DNA of 64,000 nt, from contig CAVNZM010000006.1 in NCBI GenBank assembly GCA_963693365.1, positions 7,192,001-7,256,000 of the forward strand, given 5' to 3'. How positions within the stretch are numbered: position 1 is the stretch's first letter; the number at the start of each line of letters is the position of its first letter. Both the position numbers and the translations under genes were made by a program. The notes below the pieces were generated by a model. It was not told the DNA's origin. It saw only the letters and a list, made by a program, of their open reading frames with translations, and did no database searches. Of the stretch, positions 1-32,299 are shown in pieces. The stretch comes from Amoebidium appalachense (taxonomy: Eukaryota > Ichthyosporea).

Positions 1-42
1 CTGGTGCACTCCTCCCCCCCCCCCCCACCCACCCACCCGCCC

Positions 43-112
<70 letters not shown>

Positions 113-306
113 ATCCCACCTGGACGTTCCTTCACATGTTTCTTTTGGTTGCCACTAAATAGTGCGCTGTGTTCTTTGCTTTGTGGTGTGTTTGTGCTTA
201 AACGGACACATGCTACCCCCCCCCCCCCCCCTCCCCCCTTCCCCCCTCCCCCCTCCCCCCCCCCTTGTGTGTGTGTGTGTATTTTACATGCACACACACA
301 CATACA

Positions 307-358
<52 letters not shown>

Positions 359-487
359 CTCACACTCACACTCACACACCCTTCCCATGTAACTTCCGAA
401 GTTCACGCGTTTTATTTGGTTGCCAGTACAGAGTGCGCTGTGTTTTGGGCACTGTAACATGTTTGTGCTTAAAAATACTGACAGGTG

Positions 488-521
<34 letters not shown>

Positions 522-576
522 CCACCCCCACCCCCCGTGCCTAAAGGTATATTACCCACGCACGCATGCACGTACT

Positions 577-640
<64 letters not shown>

Positions 641-671
641 TACATACACACACAAACACACACATACCCCA

Positions 672-724
<53 letters not shown>
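1..724 (+). repeat. Repeat-filled intron upstream of the sirtuin exon
   Basis: The stretch holds alternating poly-C blocks and (CA)n runs (about 43-110, 291-355, 580-636 and 679-723). Two non-repetitive islands, about 125-215 and 385-487, resemble each other; both carry TGGTTGCCA, then GTGCGCTGTGTT, then TTTGTGCTTAAA. This points to a tandem duplication of a unit of about 270 bp. The last (CA)n ends directly in the CAG acceptor of the exon at 725. No other exon was recognised here. Confidence 0.7.
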
Positions 725-727
<3 letters not shown>

Positions 728-886
728 TACAGCGGCTACCGTTTTGTGCGTCTTGCGTCTGAGCTTGGTCTGCCCGTGTGCATTGTCAACATCGGGCCCA
801 CCAGGGGGGACCCCCATGCCTCCCTTAAGGTCGATGGCAGGGTCGGCGATGTACTGCCCCGGGCCATTAGGGCTCTGAGGCGTTAA
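725..886 (+). CDS. SIRT4-like sirtuin, last exon (partial gene)
   Basis: This is the C-terminal end of an NAD-dependent protein deacylase of the sirtuin family. The exon begins after a (CA)n-CAG acceptor and reads 53 codons to a TAA at 884-886. The product has the late Rossmann-fold strand and NAD-contacting motif NIGPTRGD, followed by a basic end, which matches the C terminus of mitochondrial-type SIRT4 proteins (known family pattern NIGPTR-D). The catalytic His and the zinc-binding cysteines would lie on earlier exons, outside the window or not recognised. The SIRT4-class assignment rests on this short motif; membership of the sirtuin family is much surer than the subclass. Confidence 0.82.
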
Positions 887-1400
887 GGCAAAAGTCGGCT
901 TTTCTCAATCGTGTCAATCATGCTTGGAATTCTTCTACGTATGTTCATTTTCCCAAAAATGGATGTTATATTACGGTAAAAACCAATCAGTGCACTCATT
1001 TTCATCGGCATCGCCCGGCTGTGAGCCATTTAACGACGTCACCATGTGACGCCAAATGACGGCGTACATCGAGATAACCCGACATAGACCTTAAAGCCTC
1101 AACTTAAGACGACATTTCACGCTGTGGCGTCGTCGTGACGTCTTAAAAATGATATTGTGATGTCTGTGTGAACGTCATCGATTCATCGATTGCGCCGCCT
1201 ATCACACTGCAGGTGTCCCTTAAATTGTAGATTGGGGTAGTCCTTATATGGGGCTGTTCCCTTTTAGGCATCGACATTCAATGCCATTGTCGAGAAATGG
1301 CCGGCCAGCTTGACCAGCCTAGTTGTTAAGGCGGGGTGGGAATCACGTGAATGAAGATGGCCAGGTGTTCTTTTGCGTCCCTTGTTATATGGCGTATATC
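887..1400. other. Intergenic sequence after the sirtuin, no gene seen
   Basis: Mixed-composition DNA with several GACGTC/GTGACG-type words (around 1027-1060 and 1125-1145) but no supported exon. A short open stretch ends at the poly-T run at 1404; it has no conserved motif. Confidence 0.5.
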
Positions 1401-1403
<3 letters not shown>

Positions 1404-1436
<33 letters not shown>

Positions 1437-1714
1437 GTTGGTTGGTTGGTTGGGTGCATTGTTGAATGGGTTGAAGTTTATGCTTTGGGCATCAGTTTGG
1501 AACGACTCTGCATGTCTAGTTTTGATGTGTTGTGCACATGAGTTGTTGGTCGTTTGTTTGGTTGGTGGGTGGTTGTATACGTTCAATTCCCCCCCCTCTC
1601 CCCCCTCCCCCCCTTCCCCTCTCGCCCCGTGCAAACACAGAACACATGCACACATGCACACACGTGCGAGCGCGTACACACGTCTGCACACAATGGGCAC
1701 ACACACACACACAC

Positions 1715-1788
<74 letters not shown>

Positions 1789-1858
1789 ACACACACACCA
1801 TGACAACTGTCAATCACATTTCCACCTTCCTGGCCATGTCATTTTTCTGGAACATATT

Positions 1859-1913
<55 letters not shown>

Positions 1914-2055
1914 AAATTTGTAATTGGGGGAGGGGGGGGGGGGGGGGGGGGGGGGATTAAATGTCAGTCAGTTATGTGAACGAATGTCAATTATATAGTA
2001 CTGAATTTACTGTAAATCGTAACTTTTGCGGGTTTTTTTTTTTTTTTGGAAAAAA
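1404..2055. repeat. Simple-repeat cluster: poly-T, (CA)n, poly-T, poly-G
   Basis: Poly-T near 1404-1435, (CA)n at about 1702-1796, a poly-T run of over 40 at 1862-1907, poly-G near 1926-1955 and a shorter T run at about 2033. The unique sequence between them shows no exon. Confidence 0.85.
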
Positions 2056-2254
2056 AATCTTGCCAACCTCGGTATGCCATGCATACTTGAACCTCTATCG
2101 GTGATCATGAATAAATCCGACTGAGTCAGAAGAAAAACATTTGCTGAAAGGCAGCTGATGCTGTCTCGGCATTCGATTTACCCCTGTAGGCAGAGTGCAC
2201 ACAAACGCGCAGGGGAGACAATATCGAAACGTATTCATACAAAGGGTTAAACCG

Positions 2255-2490
2255 CATCACTGCAGAATTAACATCTGCAGCTGCCCAGCACTATGTAACT
2301 CCAGATCTTCCTTTTGCAGATCTAAAATATTATTATCCGTCGAGAGGGGGATAATGCACTGATATTTGAGAAACAAAAGCACAGTCAATTTCATTTTGTC
2401 AGCAGCCTGATTCTGCTTACAGCAAATAACTCTGCTCATCAGCACTCTGCTTTTGAAGAATAGGTCAGCTAAAAGCAGAATAGTTTAAAA
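2255..2490. repeat. Degenerate CTGC/GCAG-rich segment
   Basis: Contains repeated CTGCAG, TTCTGC and AGCAGAAT words, for example AAAGCAGAATAG near 2475 and TTCTGCTTAC near 2411. It resembles the denser palindromic array at 32.3-32.8 kb and may be a decayed copy of the same repeat family. No gene is supported. Confidence 0.4.
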
Positions 2491-2554
2491 TTTTGCTCTT
2501 GTTGGCTTCCTTTTTTTTGCACGGAGGAAAGAGCATTGGGGTTGAGGTCCCCCC

Positions 2555-4400
<1,846 letters not shown>

Positions 4401-4523
4401 GAGAATCGAGAGAGTTCTGGGTGGGCAACCAAATCTCTTTTACATTCTGTAACCTTTCTCTGTAACCCTTCTCTGTGGCTTCTAATAACTTAACAGCTCA
4501 TTAAGCCACGTCTGTCCCCGCAG

Positions 4524-5727
4524 GCTGCACGGAACTCAGCTGCTGTGTGACAAAGGTGGTAGACCATATCAACAGCCAGCCACAAGGCAGTACGTGCTCC
4601 CCCCCCCCCCTCCCCCTTCCCCCCCCATAACCCTCCTCCCCCCTCCCCCCCCCCCCCTTGCCCCGGCCGCCCCAAGCGGAGGAGGTGATGTGTTGCACGC
4701 TACCCAGTTTTGACACCTTACTCACTTATCAGGAAATGGCGGAAGAGTGTTTTTTTTTTTTGGGGGGGGGGGGGGGAAGGGGGGGGGGTGTATGGGGCGG
4801 GGGGGGGAGGCGTAGGAGGAGGGGAGGGGGGGGGGGGGGGGGGATGGGACCCGAACAACCCATTGTAAGAAAGCATGCACACATTCACAGGCTCACACAC
4901 ATGGTATGCATAGGCCCCCATGTGCTTATACATGCCCGGAGGGGGGGATTGGTGGTGGTGGTGGTGGGGGGGGGGTCTGTAACTCTCGTCTGTATCTTGC
5001 GTCTGTACCTTCCCTTGGTGACATGTATTTATTTGTGCCTGTATCTTTTTTCCGTATCTTGTGGTGGTGCATGCAACTTCCCTTTGTATCTGGTGCCTGT
5101 ACCTTTTTTCTGTATAATGTGTCTGTCTGTATCTTCCGCCTCTACCGTTGCCTCCTTAATTTGTCTCTGTAGCTTCCCCATTTTTGTCTTGTGTTATTCC
5201 GCCTCTACCGTTGCCTCCTTAATTCGTGTCTGTAGCTTCCCCTTTTTGTCTTGTGTTATCATGTGTCTTTACCATCCGTATGTATCTTGTGGTTGTACCT
5301 TCCCTTCACTATGTATCTGTGTCTGTATAATGCGTCTCGGCCTTCACACACACACACACACACATTGGCACTCTTTACGAGCCCACTCTAACCCATCACG
5401 TATTCATCATTAGGGCACTGGGTGTACCTGTCCGGCCCTGCTGCAACCTTCCAGCACCCTCCTCAACACCAACAACCCTCTCAACCCTAGGCCAATGATG
5501 CCAATGCAGGTAAGCTCTCACCAATTAACTTGATGTCTTTCTTTCAGACTTTTTCGCATGCATCCTATTGCTCCCAGCCTTTTGTCTCCCCCCCCCCCCC
5601 CCCCCCCCCCCCCCTTCCCTTCCCCTCTCTCACACACACATTAAACAACTCGTTGCAAGAAAGCAAAGGAATATCACGGATGTTCAGGCTAGTTGACACT
5701 TCTTTGAATGATGTGGTTTGGCCCTAG
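4524..5727 (+). CDS. 3' exons of an unrecognised spliced gene
   Basis: Four candidate exons: 4524-4589 (after CCCCGCAG, before GTACGT), 4677 to about 4748, 5414-5509 (after CATTAG, before GTAAGC) and 5548-5727 (after TTTCTTTCAG, ending TAG). The first two join in phase and read a helical-looking stretch (KVVDHINSQPQG, then EEVMCCTLPSF). The third is exactly 32 codons, open only in phase 0. The 38-nt intron at 5510-5547 has strong consensus ends. The last exon contains a proline run encoded by poly-C. The link between the second and third exons was not resolved; its donor is weak and a further exon may lie in between. I recognise no domain. The 5' end is unknown and could lie anywhere after the sirtuin. 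Confidence 0.4.
4750..5400. repeat. Poly-G block and pyrimidine tandem repeat in intron
   Basis: G-rich tract at about 4750-4845, then GGT repeats near 4950-4970. From about 4980 the DNA is made of diverged units like GTCTGTATCTTGTGG. Two near-identical copies of about 62 bp lie at about 5137-5199 and 5199-5260; both contain CGCCTCTACCGTTGCCTCC. Confidence 0.7.
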
Positions 5728-5958
5728 GCGCGCCTAGAGCAACTTGCGCTATTATTGCCGCGGACATGTTGTTTGCTGATCGATATCCCAACACGCATTT
5801 GTCACACACGTATCTTCGTGAAAGGGTCGCACACACACGTATGAGAGTAGCACAGAATGTCAAAATGGCATGCACAACTGGGCAGGAGATGAGATAAATG
5901 GATGGTGGTGGTGGTGGTGGTGGTGTGTGTTTGTGTGTGTGTGTGTGTGTGGGTTTTT

Positions 5959-5998
<40 letters not shown>

Positions 5999-6127
5999 GG
6001 GGGGGAGAGGAGACAATATTGGTTGCAAGGTATCGATATCATGATGCATGCATGATGCTAAAGGCATCGATAAATGCCACACATTGTATATTGATTCTTT
6101 TTGAAAATCTTCTTCCGCTCCCCTCCC

Positions 6128-6159
<32 letters not shown>

Positions 6160-7360
6160 AAAAAATAAAAATAAGGGGGGGGGGGGGGGGGGGGGGGGGT
6201 AATTCGGGCAAACAAAGTTCAGCAGTATTAGAGTATCTACACGGGGTTCAAGGTTTAGGCGCACGTGGAGCTGTGCTGGGCTATCATATGGCGGTAGCAG
6301 CAGATTCATTGGCGGCACACACCATGCACACTCACTGTACGGGCTATCGTATGGCGGTAGCAGCAGATTCATTGGCGGCACACACCATGCACACTCACTG
6401 TACGGCGTGCATAATGTGTACCACTAGCTAAAACCCGTATGATATCTGCTGGTTGCACATAGGACCTAATATGAGCGGTACACAATGGGCTATCCTGACT
6501 GTTCGCTCTGGCCGTCGGAAGAGAAAATCTAATGCATCTGTTTTTTTTTTGTTTTTTTTTTTGGGGGGGGGTGCAATACAGGCACGCAAGTAGTCGCACC
6601 TGCAACTGTTAGTATTACGTGTTGTTGAATCCGGCCCATTAATTGTCAAGGGTTGGCTCCATATAAAACTCTATATATTATGCTGTAGCAGGTGGTGGAA
6701 CTTCGCTGTATCAGAGTTTTCTTTGTTTCAGTCTCAATACTTTTCACATCGCAGTCAATGCAGATTCCTTTATTTTTAAAAAAAATTCATCGTCAATATT
6801 TTTATTCATTTTATTTATGCTAGTACATTTACTTCATATTTCAGGAGGAGGCCAGCTACCCCCTGCGGCTTTATGTGCCACATCATTATATTATCGGCTT
6901 CATGGCCACAGGCCTACGTTTTTTCTTGTGCAAGGCATGACTCTAAGCCAATCATTTTCCGACTAGCCAGGTGACACGCGAGATGGTCTTGCTGTATGCA
7001 CACGGTCTGGTCACGTACAAATACACACTTGAATATACACATACATACATACATACACACACACAAAACACTCCTACGAACAATTGAAATCATTGTCGCC
7101 AAAGCCACATGGCAGGAGACTTTTCGAGGAGAAGAACAATTAATTAAAAAACCAACCGTTTGTGGACTTGTATGCCTTGTATTATATATTTTCTTTAGGA
7201 CTTGCAGTACCACATGTATTCTCTCAGAAGCCAAGGGCCAATTTTTCAACGCCCTATCGACATTCAAATAACTTAACCAAACCACCCAATGGTGTACCTT
7301 ACACATTCAGTAAATAAACTAGCCTCACTCATTCAAATTATATAGTTAGCCATATTAATC
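5728..7360. other. Intergenic region, no gene seen
   Basis: Holds (GGT)n/(GT)n and a poly-G run of over 50 (about 5901-6005), a poly-C/A/poly-G block (6121-6199), a 63-bp tandem duplication (6278-6403) and AT-rich unique DNA to the kinase stop codon. I found no exon with convincing splice sites or a conserved motif. Confidence 0.6.
6278..6403 (+). repeat. Two-copy 63-bp tandem duplication
   Basis: Copies at 6278-6340 and 6341-6403 differ at one visible base (CTATCA versus CTATCG). Each contains GGCGGTAGCAGCAGATTC and ATTGG. The near identity suggests a recent duplication. Confidence 0.95.
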
Positions 7361-8608
7361 TCACTGTGTGCATGGCCACTGCTCATCCACATACTCCATC
7401 GCCTGTGCCGCCGTCCATCTCTGCGTTGGGTCGGGGCACAGCAGATTCGCCAGCAGCCAAGTTGCCTTTTCAGGCAAGTCGTACAACGTCCCCCACTGCT
7501 TGGCCCTTGCCTCCGCCGACTTCATCTCTGGCGATGGCTCATCCATCCCGTTCGCCATCCCAAACACCATCTTATAGTTCGAATCCGTGGCACATGGCGC
7601 CTCCCATGGCAGGCGCAGAGTCAAAAGAACCAACAGAGTCACACCCAGGGACCAAACATCGGCGGCGCACCAGTCGATCTGCAGGCCGGGGTAGTGGCCG
7701 TAAACCTCGGGCGCATTGTAGCTGACGGTACCAAGTCGGCCTTGGAAACGCACGTCTGCGGCGCGCGCGGCCAGGCCAAAGTCTATCAACTTGACGCGGT
7801 CGTTGACGAGGGCGCAGTTTTCGGGTTTCTGTGGTGGCACCAAAAGTTAATGTTTGTGATGGTATTTTGTGCACATCACGACTTATATCGTGTCCCGCCA
7901 AGAAGATGGGTGAAAGCAAAAAACTCGGATCGGGATCTACAATCCCCACCAGACAAATATCGAATAGCAATTAACACTATGAACTATGCGGATGTACACA
8001 TCGTTTCAACACGCAACAAAATGGAGTCATCGACGAACAATCGAACACTCACCACGTCTCTGTGGACCAGACCATTGCTGTGCATGTGCTGCAGGGCGGC
8101 GAGTATGTGCCGGCCCCATTGCAGCGCCAGGTCCGTCGTGACGTCAGGGCCCGAACCCTTTTTAAAGATTGCAGCCTCAATCCTGTCTGCGAGATCCCCA
8201 TCCGGTAGATATTCCTCAACTGTAACAACAGATGTTGTGCTCTCATGAACGGCCACAAGACCCGCTATGTGTGGGTGGGTGCCTGTCTGCTTGAACGCCT
8301 CTACGGCTGTTTCAAGCCGGCGCCAGCTGCTTGGTGTGCGTCTGTATGTCTTGATGACAACTTTGGTCTGTGCGAGTGTGTCCTCTGCAAGCACGACACT
8401 GGTGCTGTTTTGAAGGGTGATGCTGCGTATGTGGCGATACCTGAGGAGGGGGGAAGTAGGGTTAGATTCAGATGCATCGGTGACGAAAGACAGGTGGATG
8501 CAAAATAGAGAGCAGTTGTTACCTGGAAGGAAGGCTTGGCTCGGCCGGTCTGAGCCAGGAGGGTTCCCGAAGGGACCCAGTCCAAGGTTGGGGTTGCAGG
8601 ATGTACAT
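7361..8608 (-). CDS. Ser/Thr protein kinase, three exons, 313 residues
   Basis: A complete protein kinase that transfers phosphate from ATP to protein Ser/Thr. Exons on the minus strand: 8608-8523 (ATG), 8440-8053 and 7828-7361 (TGA). The introns are 82 and 224 nt with GTAAC/CTCAG and GTGAGT/CACAG ends, and all phases agree. Visible motifs: a degenerate glycine loop (residues about 36-46), catalytic Lys59 in KVVIK, HRDVKPEN at 155-162 spanning the second intron, DFG at 174-176, then APE and DVWSLG. The product is barely longer than the catalytic domain, with a short Pro/Trp-rich N terminus of about 29 residues. The glycine loop lacks the usual GxGxxG, so nucleotide binding may be atypical; the Lys, HRD Asp and DFG Asp needed for catalysis are present. 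The kinase family is not assigned. Confidence 0.87.
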
Positions 8609-9216
8609 TCTTGTTTACTAATGGTGATGTTAGCAAAGCTACAGCGCGCTTAAATATATGATAAGTATGTAAAGCTGGCCCTAACCCCGACCCGGCCAGC
8701 ACCTAAGCACAAACACCCCATTACAACACCACAAGGTATGCTATAAGTCCATAGTTATGTTCATGCCTACTATATGTGTGTGTGCATATATAAATGCCCG
8801 CACCCCTTATAGCCATATCGTTTTCAGGCGCAAAGGGGGCTGAACTTCTAGAACGTAGCCAATGCTGACTTGTTGACAGTGCAACAAGTCATGCGGAGTC
8901 AACCCAACTGGTTCTGAATAAGTTCTCCCTAGATCTTAGAAGTAGATAAAATACCAATTCTGTCTGAATATGAAACAATGCTATTCAATTTAAACGCAGA
9001 TTGTGATTATAGTCAAGTACTAAATACCATAAAAACATTCAAATGATATCTAAAAGTTATTATAGGAAACCATGTTGTGGCTTTAAAGCGCAATATGGTT
9101 GTTGAATAGTCTGTGTATTTATTTTTCTTGATTGAGAATGATGGCAGCGTAATAGTCTGGCGGCCATTCCAAATGTTGAAGCATTATGTGTTGTACATCA
9201 GTTCAATGATACACAA

Positions 9217-9650
9217 CCAATCAACGTCAGCCAATTTTGTTAAAGTTGACCAATGCCCTGATGCATAGTTTAACAAGAGAAGACCAAGCATAATACATGT
9301 TGATTTGCGTTGAATACGGATGCTTTAACATTAATAATAGCTTTAAAAATCTTTAAACCCCTTCATATAGATTGAAACTCACCAAAGAAGCCGAAAAAAG
9401 AGCCCCTAACGGCGTTCTTTACAGCTCGCCGCGAAACTGGGCATCCAAGTAGGCTCTGGTAGATGACTTCAACAAAACTGGCCAATCATGTTTTAAGAAG
9501 TATTTACTCTTTATACCGCGCACATGGCCTTTCTGATTGGTAGAGCGGTTGCGCTTGTAAATATACCAATCATAGCAACCGATGGCAGGTTTTGGAATGC
9601 AGTGATAGCCAATAGTTGGTCCTACGTCTTTGGTGTGTGCCGTACCCAAT
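9217..9650. promoter_or_regulatory. Cluster of eight CCAAT/ATTGG cores upstream of the kinase
   Basis: CCAAT occurs at 9217, 9231, 9250, 9482, 9566, 9609 and 9646, and ATTGG at 9536. The cluster lies about 0.6-1.05 kb upstream of the kinase start codon at 8608. CCAAT is the known NF-Y core. Regulatory function is inferred only from the density. Confidence 0.45.
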
Positions 9651-10519
9651 CACCGTATGTGAGCACTTCGATAGATCGCGTTATTCTTCTGTCATTAGGG
9701 CTCATAATTCTGAAGGATTGACGCAAAAAAAACGCAAGCAACGCAATAATACACATCCGCGTCAATACGGCACGAATATCAAAAATTTTCGGAAAACCTG
9801 CCTCTACGTATCGCATGTTTTTATATGACGCAGATGCCGGCGGACTCTGTACTCAAGAGATGCCGTCCCTTACACTTCCCAGGGCCGCATTCCAGTCTTT
9901 TGCGTAATTGCCTTATTTGGAAGGCAGAAGCATCTGAGGAATGTCAGGCTGGCTGGCCGCCGGGCCAGCGCCAGCCGAAGCAGCCGGCTGGGCCAGGCTG
10001 GCACCGAATTCAATTATTCGACCGGCCGGTTGCCAGCCACACTACCGTGCGCACGTGTTTGGGCACGTGTTTATGTGTGCCGTAGCATGTGTGCGTGTAT
10101 ATATGCTACACAAAAAGGGGTTGAGGCTAAAGGTAAATTGGCAAGCAACCTGCGCCTTTACAACTGACGTAGCGCGTGAGGGAACTGGGGAATAGTTATC
10201 TTATAACACAGTATTATGATAAATTATAAGTATGATACATTTCTATTAGATCTTTGTTTCTTTTATTTTATCCGTTTTATAATTTATTGTTATAATCGAA
10301 GGATACCCTAGTTACCGTCTTCCATCAAGGCTTGCACTACTATTAGTATTATTAGTAATGTATCCGGATATACAATAGTGCTTCTGTGCCAGCAGCATGA
10401 AGGTATTCCCAAATATTATCTTTTGAAAAACAACATTAAGGTGATCGATCAAAAATTAAGTGGTCTACTACTAGTATTACAAGACCAAAACTGATACAAT
10501 TTGAAACACTTGTTAGAGA

Positions 10520-10765
10520 TGTTAGAGAGAGAGAGAAAGAGAGCGTGAGCGAGGGAGGGAGGGAGGGAGGGAGGCAGGGAGGGAGAGCGGGAGGCAGGGA
10601 GGGATGGATGGAGGGGGGGGGGGGGGGGGGGGGGGAAGGAGGGAGGGAGGGAGGGAGGGATTGGAGGGAGGGAGGGAGGGAGGGAGGGAGGGAGGGAGGG
10701 AGGGAGGGGGAGGGAGGGAGGGAGGGAGGGAGGGAGGGAGGGAGGGAGGGAGGGAGGGAGGGAGG

Positions 10766-10796
<31 letters not shown>

Positions 10797-11030
10797 CGAA
10801 TCTCTGAGAGAGAGTCGGATCTAGACCCTTCGAGGTGGGGGGGGAGAGGGGGGGGATTTCTATCAGGAACCTTTTTCTTGTTTTTGGATGTGTGTGTGTG
10901 TGTATGGTGGTGGTGGTGGTGGGGGGGGGGGGGGGGGGGGGGGAGGGGAGGGGGGGGGGGGGGGGGGGGGGGGGGATACATGCACGATACTGACGAGAGT
11001 GGCCAAAAAAAACGATCCTGATATCGACCT

Positions 11031-11062
<32 letters not shown>
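10520..11062. repeat. (GGGA)n, (GA)n, poly-G and poly-C block
   Basis: (GGGA)n dominates about 10,550-10,770, followed by (GA)n at about 10,771-10,796, GGT repeats and poly-G at about 10,905-10,975 and poly-C at about 11,033-11,062. It is strand-asymmetric: G on the plus strand until the final poly-C. Long Ser/Leu/Pro and Gly/Arg open frames here are artefacts. Confidence 0.95.
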
Positions 11063-11065
<3 letters not shown>

Positions 11066-11865
11066 CTTTTGCTCCTCCTCCCTTCACGGGTAACCCACCC
11101 CATCTTCCTGGCCTCTAAAGACGCTCCCCCAAGCCCCCAAATGTCATACTCGATTTCTCAAGACCTTTCATCGAAAAAAAAACAATGCCAGAGCAATATA
11201 TTCACACCTTAAAGTGATACATATGTGGAAGTTCAACGGCAATCGTGACTTAGGTTGCCCACTGGGGACAAACCTCAAGGCATGGCTTTAATAACAATTA
11301 AGCTTATTGGAGCCATGTACTATTGCAGTCACCCGCACAACGTCAATCGTCCCTTATTTAAAATTTAAAATTTGGGTAATTTATTTTATTCTGCAGATAT
11401 CTACTGCCCCTCAGGCTAACCCGTCATTCGCAAATATCACCAAATGGCATGCACATTCTCTACGTTCTATCAAATGAGATTTTCCATAGCAGGAAACACT
11501 TCCAGTACTTCATTCTGACGCATTTTAACCATACAACGTGCATTCAAACATTACGATTGCACCCAATGGCACTATTTTAAACCTTCTTCCTCATAGCTAC
11601 CATCAAGTGTTTAAAGTTCATGTTAGTGGGCATTGCCTTTTATCGACTACTTTAACCCGTTCAAACCAGTAAGGCATGAAGCCACATACACCTGCATGAT
11701 AATTAATAGCAGGAGACCTTCATTTAATTGCGATGCCGATTTAAAAGTTTTCTAAGCCCGCAGTGCATGGCCTACATATCAGGGTGCATACATGCCAAGT
11801 GCCCATGTGAGCATACAAAAGTGTACCTACGAGAGTGCACATCGAGGGAGACGTGTGCATGTGCC

Positions 11866-12012
<147 letters not shown>

Positions 12013-12304
12013 CTGATGATATCAGACAGTTGGGGGGAAGGATTAAGACAAGGCTGGGTCATGTTGTGTGTGCGTGTTTGCATGTGGGCACGTGTGTGCA
12101 CGTATGTGTATGTGTGTGTGTGTGTTCGTGTTTGTGTGTGTGTGTCTATGTGTCCCTCTGTGCCTGTGTGTGTCTGTGCGTGTCCCTTTTTTTTGTGTGT
12201 GTTGTGTCTGTGTCCGTGTGTTTTGCGTACACATGTACAAGCCCGTATTGCGAATACCTTTTTTTCAACGGGGGGTACCAAGAGGAAATTTCACCGGGGG
12301 GGAA

Positions 12305-31075
<18,771 letters not shown>

Positions 31076-31638
31076 GCCCTTGTCTGCTGGGCCGCCGGGG
31101 GGGCCGTGTGTGTGGTAGTTGCATGTGCTCTTAATTTTGGGTGTGGAACATGATAGGGACTGAAAACACGACAAAATTTGGATGGAGAGCTCTTTCTTGT
31201 AAGTTTAGGTTGAGTCAAGAAGACAGGTGCCTGGGCCTATCTTGGGGATGTATGTGTGAAAGTGAGTGCGACAATCCAATTCAATCACCAATCGCTCGCC
31301 CCAGTACCAAAGTACGCTTTCTATTTCTCTCTCTGGTGCAGCCTGCATTAAGTGAAGTGTAAGTTTCAGTTCACTTCAACACCAAAACATTAGCTCCAGC
31401 AGGCAGCTACACCAGTTGCTGGTCACGCACCCACACACAAGCTCTCAACACACCCACATTTCCATACCCCCTCCTCCTCACCAAGGTTTTCGCACTATAC
31501 ACCACTATAACGGCTACCTTGAGGTGTTGATATCTTTGCCGGCACCACTACATAACACTACATGAAAGTGACTATTTGCACGCGTCGACTATAGTACCGA
31601 ACGGTCCGAGGCTCACATTACGTGATCGGTGCACACTG

Positions 31639-31646
31639 TGACGTCA
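31639..31646. promoter_or_regulatory. CRE-type palindrome TGACGTCA
   Basis: Perfect ATF/CREB consensus 564 bp upstream of the RCC1-TBC start codon. Other perfect copies lie at 53,239, 15,198 and 8,139 (the last within the kinase coding exon). About one is expected by chance in a window this size. Confidence 0.35.
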
Positions 31647-31679
31647 CAAATGTCCAAAAATGGCAGGCTGCCCCTGGGG

Positions 31680-31980
31680 AGGGGGGGGGGGGGGGGGAAG
31701 TCTCAGAGCCTAGAGCGAGGGAAAGAGAGAGGGAGAGAGCCTCAGAGAGAGACTCGGTGTGTGCTGAGAGAGATAGAGCTTGAAAAGGGGGGGGGGGGGG
31801 GGGGAGGGGGGCGGGGAAGAACTTGAGAGAGAGGGAGACTGAGAACTTAGGGGGGCGGGCGGAAGGGGGGAGGCTGAGGGGGGGGAGGGGGGGGGGGGGG
31901 GTCTCGCTCAGAGAGAGAGAGAGAGAGAGAGACAGAGAAAGAGAGAGAGAGAGAGGGAAAGAGAGAGAGAGAGAGAGAGT

Positions 31981-32014
<34 letters not shown>

Positions 32015-32030
32015 GAGTGGGAGGAATCTA
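31680..32030 (+). repeat. Purine-only (GA)n and poly-G block
   Basis: G runs at about 31,681-31,697, 31,787-31,810 and 31,878-31,900, and GA repeats at about 31,910-32,012. The long Arg/Glu frame is an artefact. Confidence 0.94.
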
Positions 32031-32299
32031 TCCGCGGGGGGCCGAGGGGAGGGAGGAGGTGGAGTCCTCAGTCCGGATCCTCAGGCTGGACACTGTAGCG
32101 CAACAGAACTGCACGTCGAGTTTATTCTTCAATTATTACTAACTGTAATTAGAAACAGAACTGTAATGGCTAATCAGCATGCAAGAAAAAATTTGTATCG
32201 TGAGCAGATTTATTTTTGCGAAGCTTCAAGTTGAAAGATGGATTTTGAAAACGATCAGAACTATTTGAAAAGCTAATAATAGACAAATTTAAGGTAAAA

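Noticed and set aside
9825-10085. ATG-initiated open frame of 86 codons on the plus strand
   Set aside because: Overlaps GC-rich inverted repeats, has no domain and no convincing splice sites.
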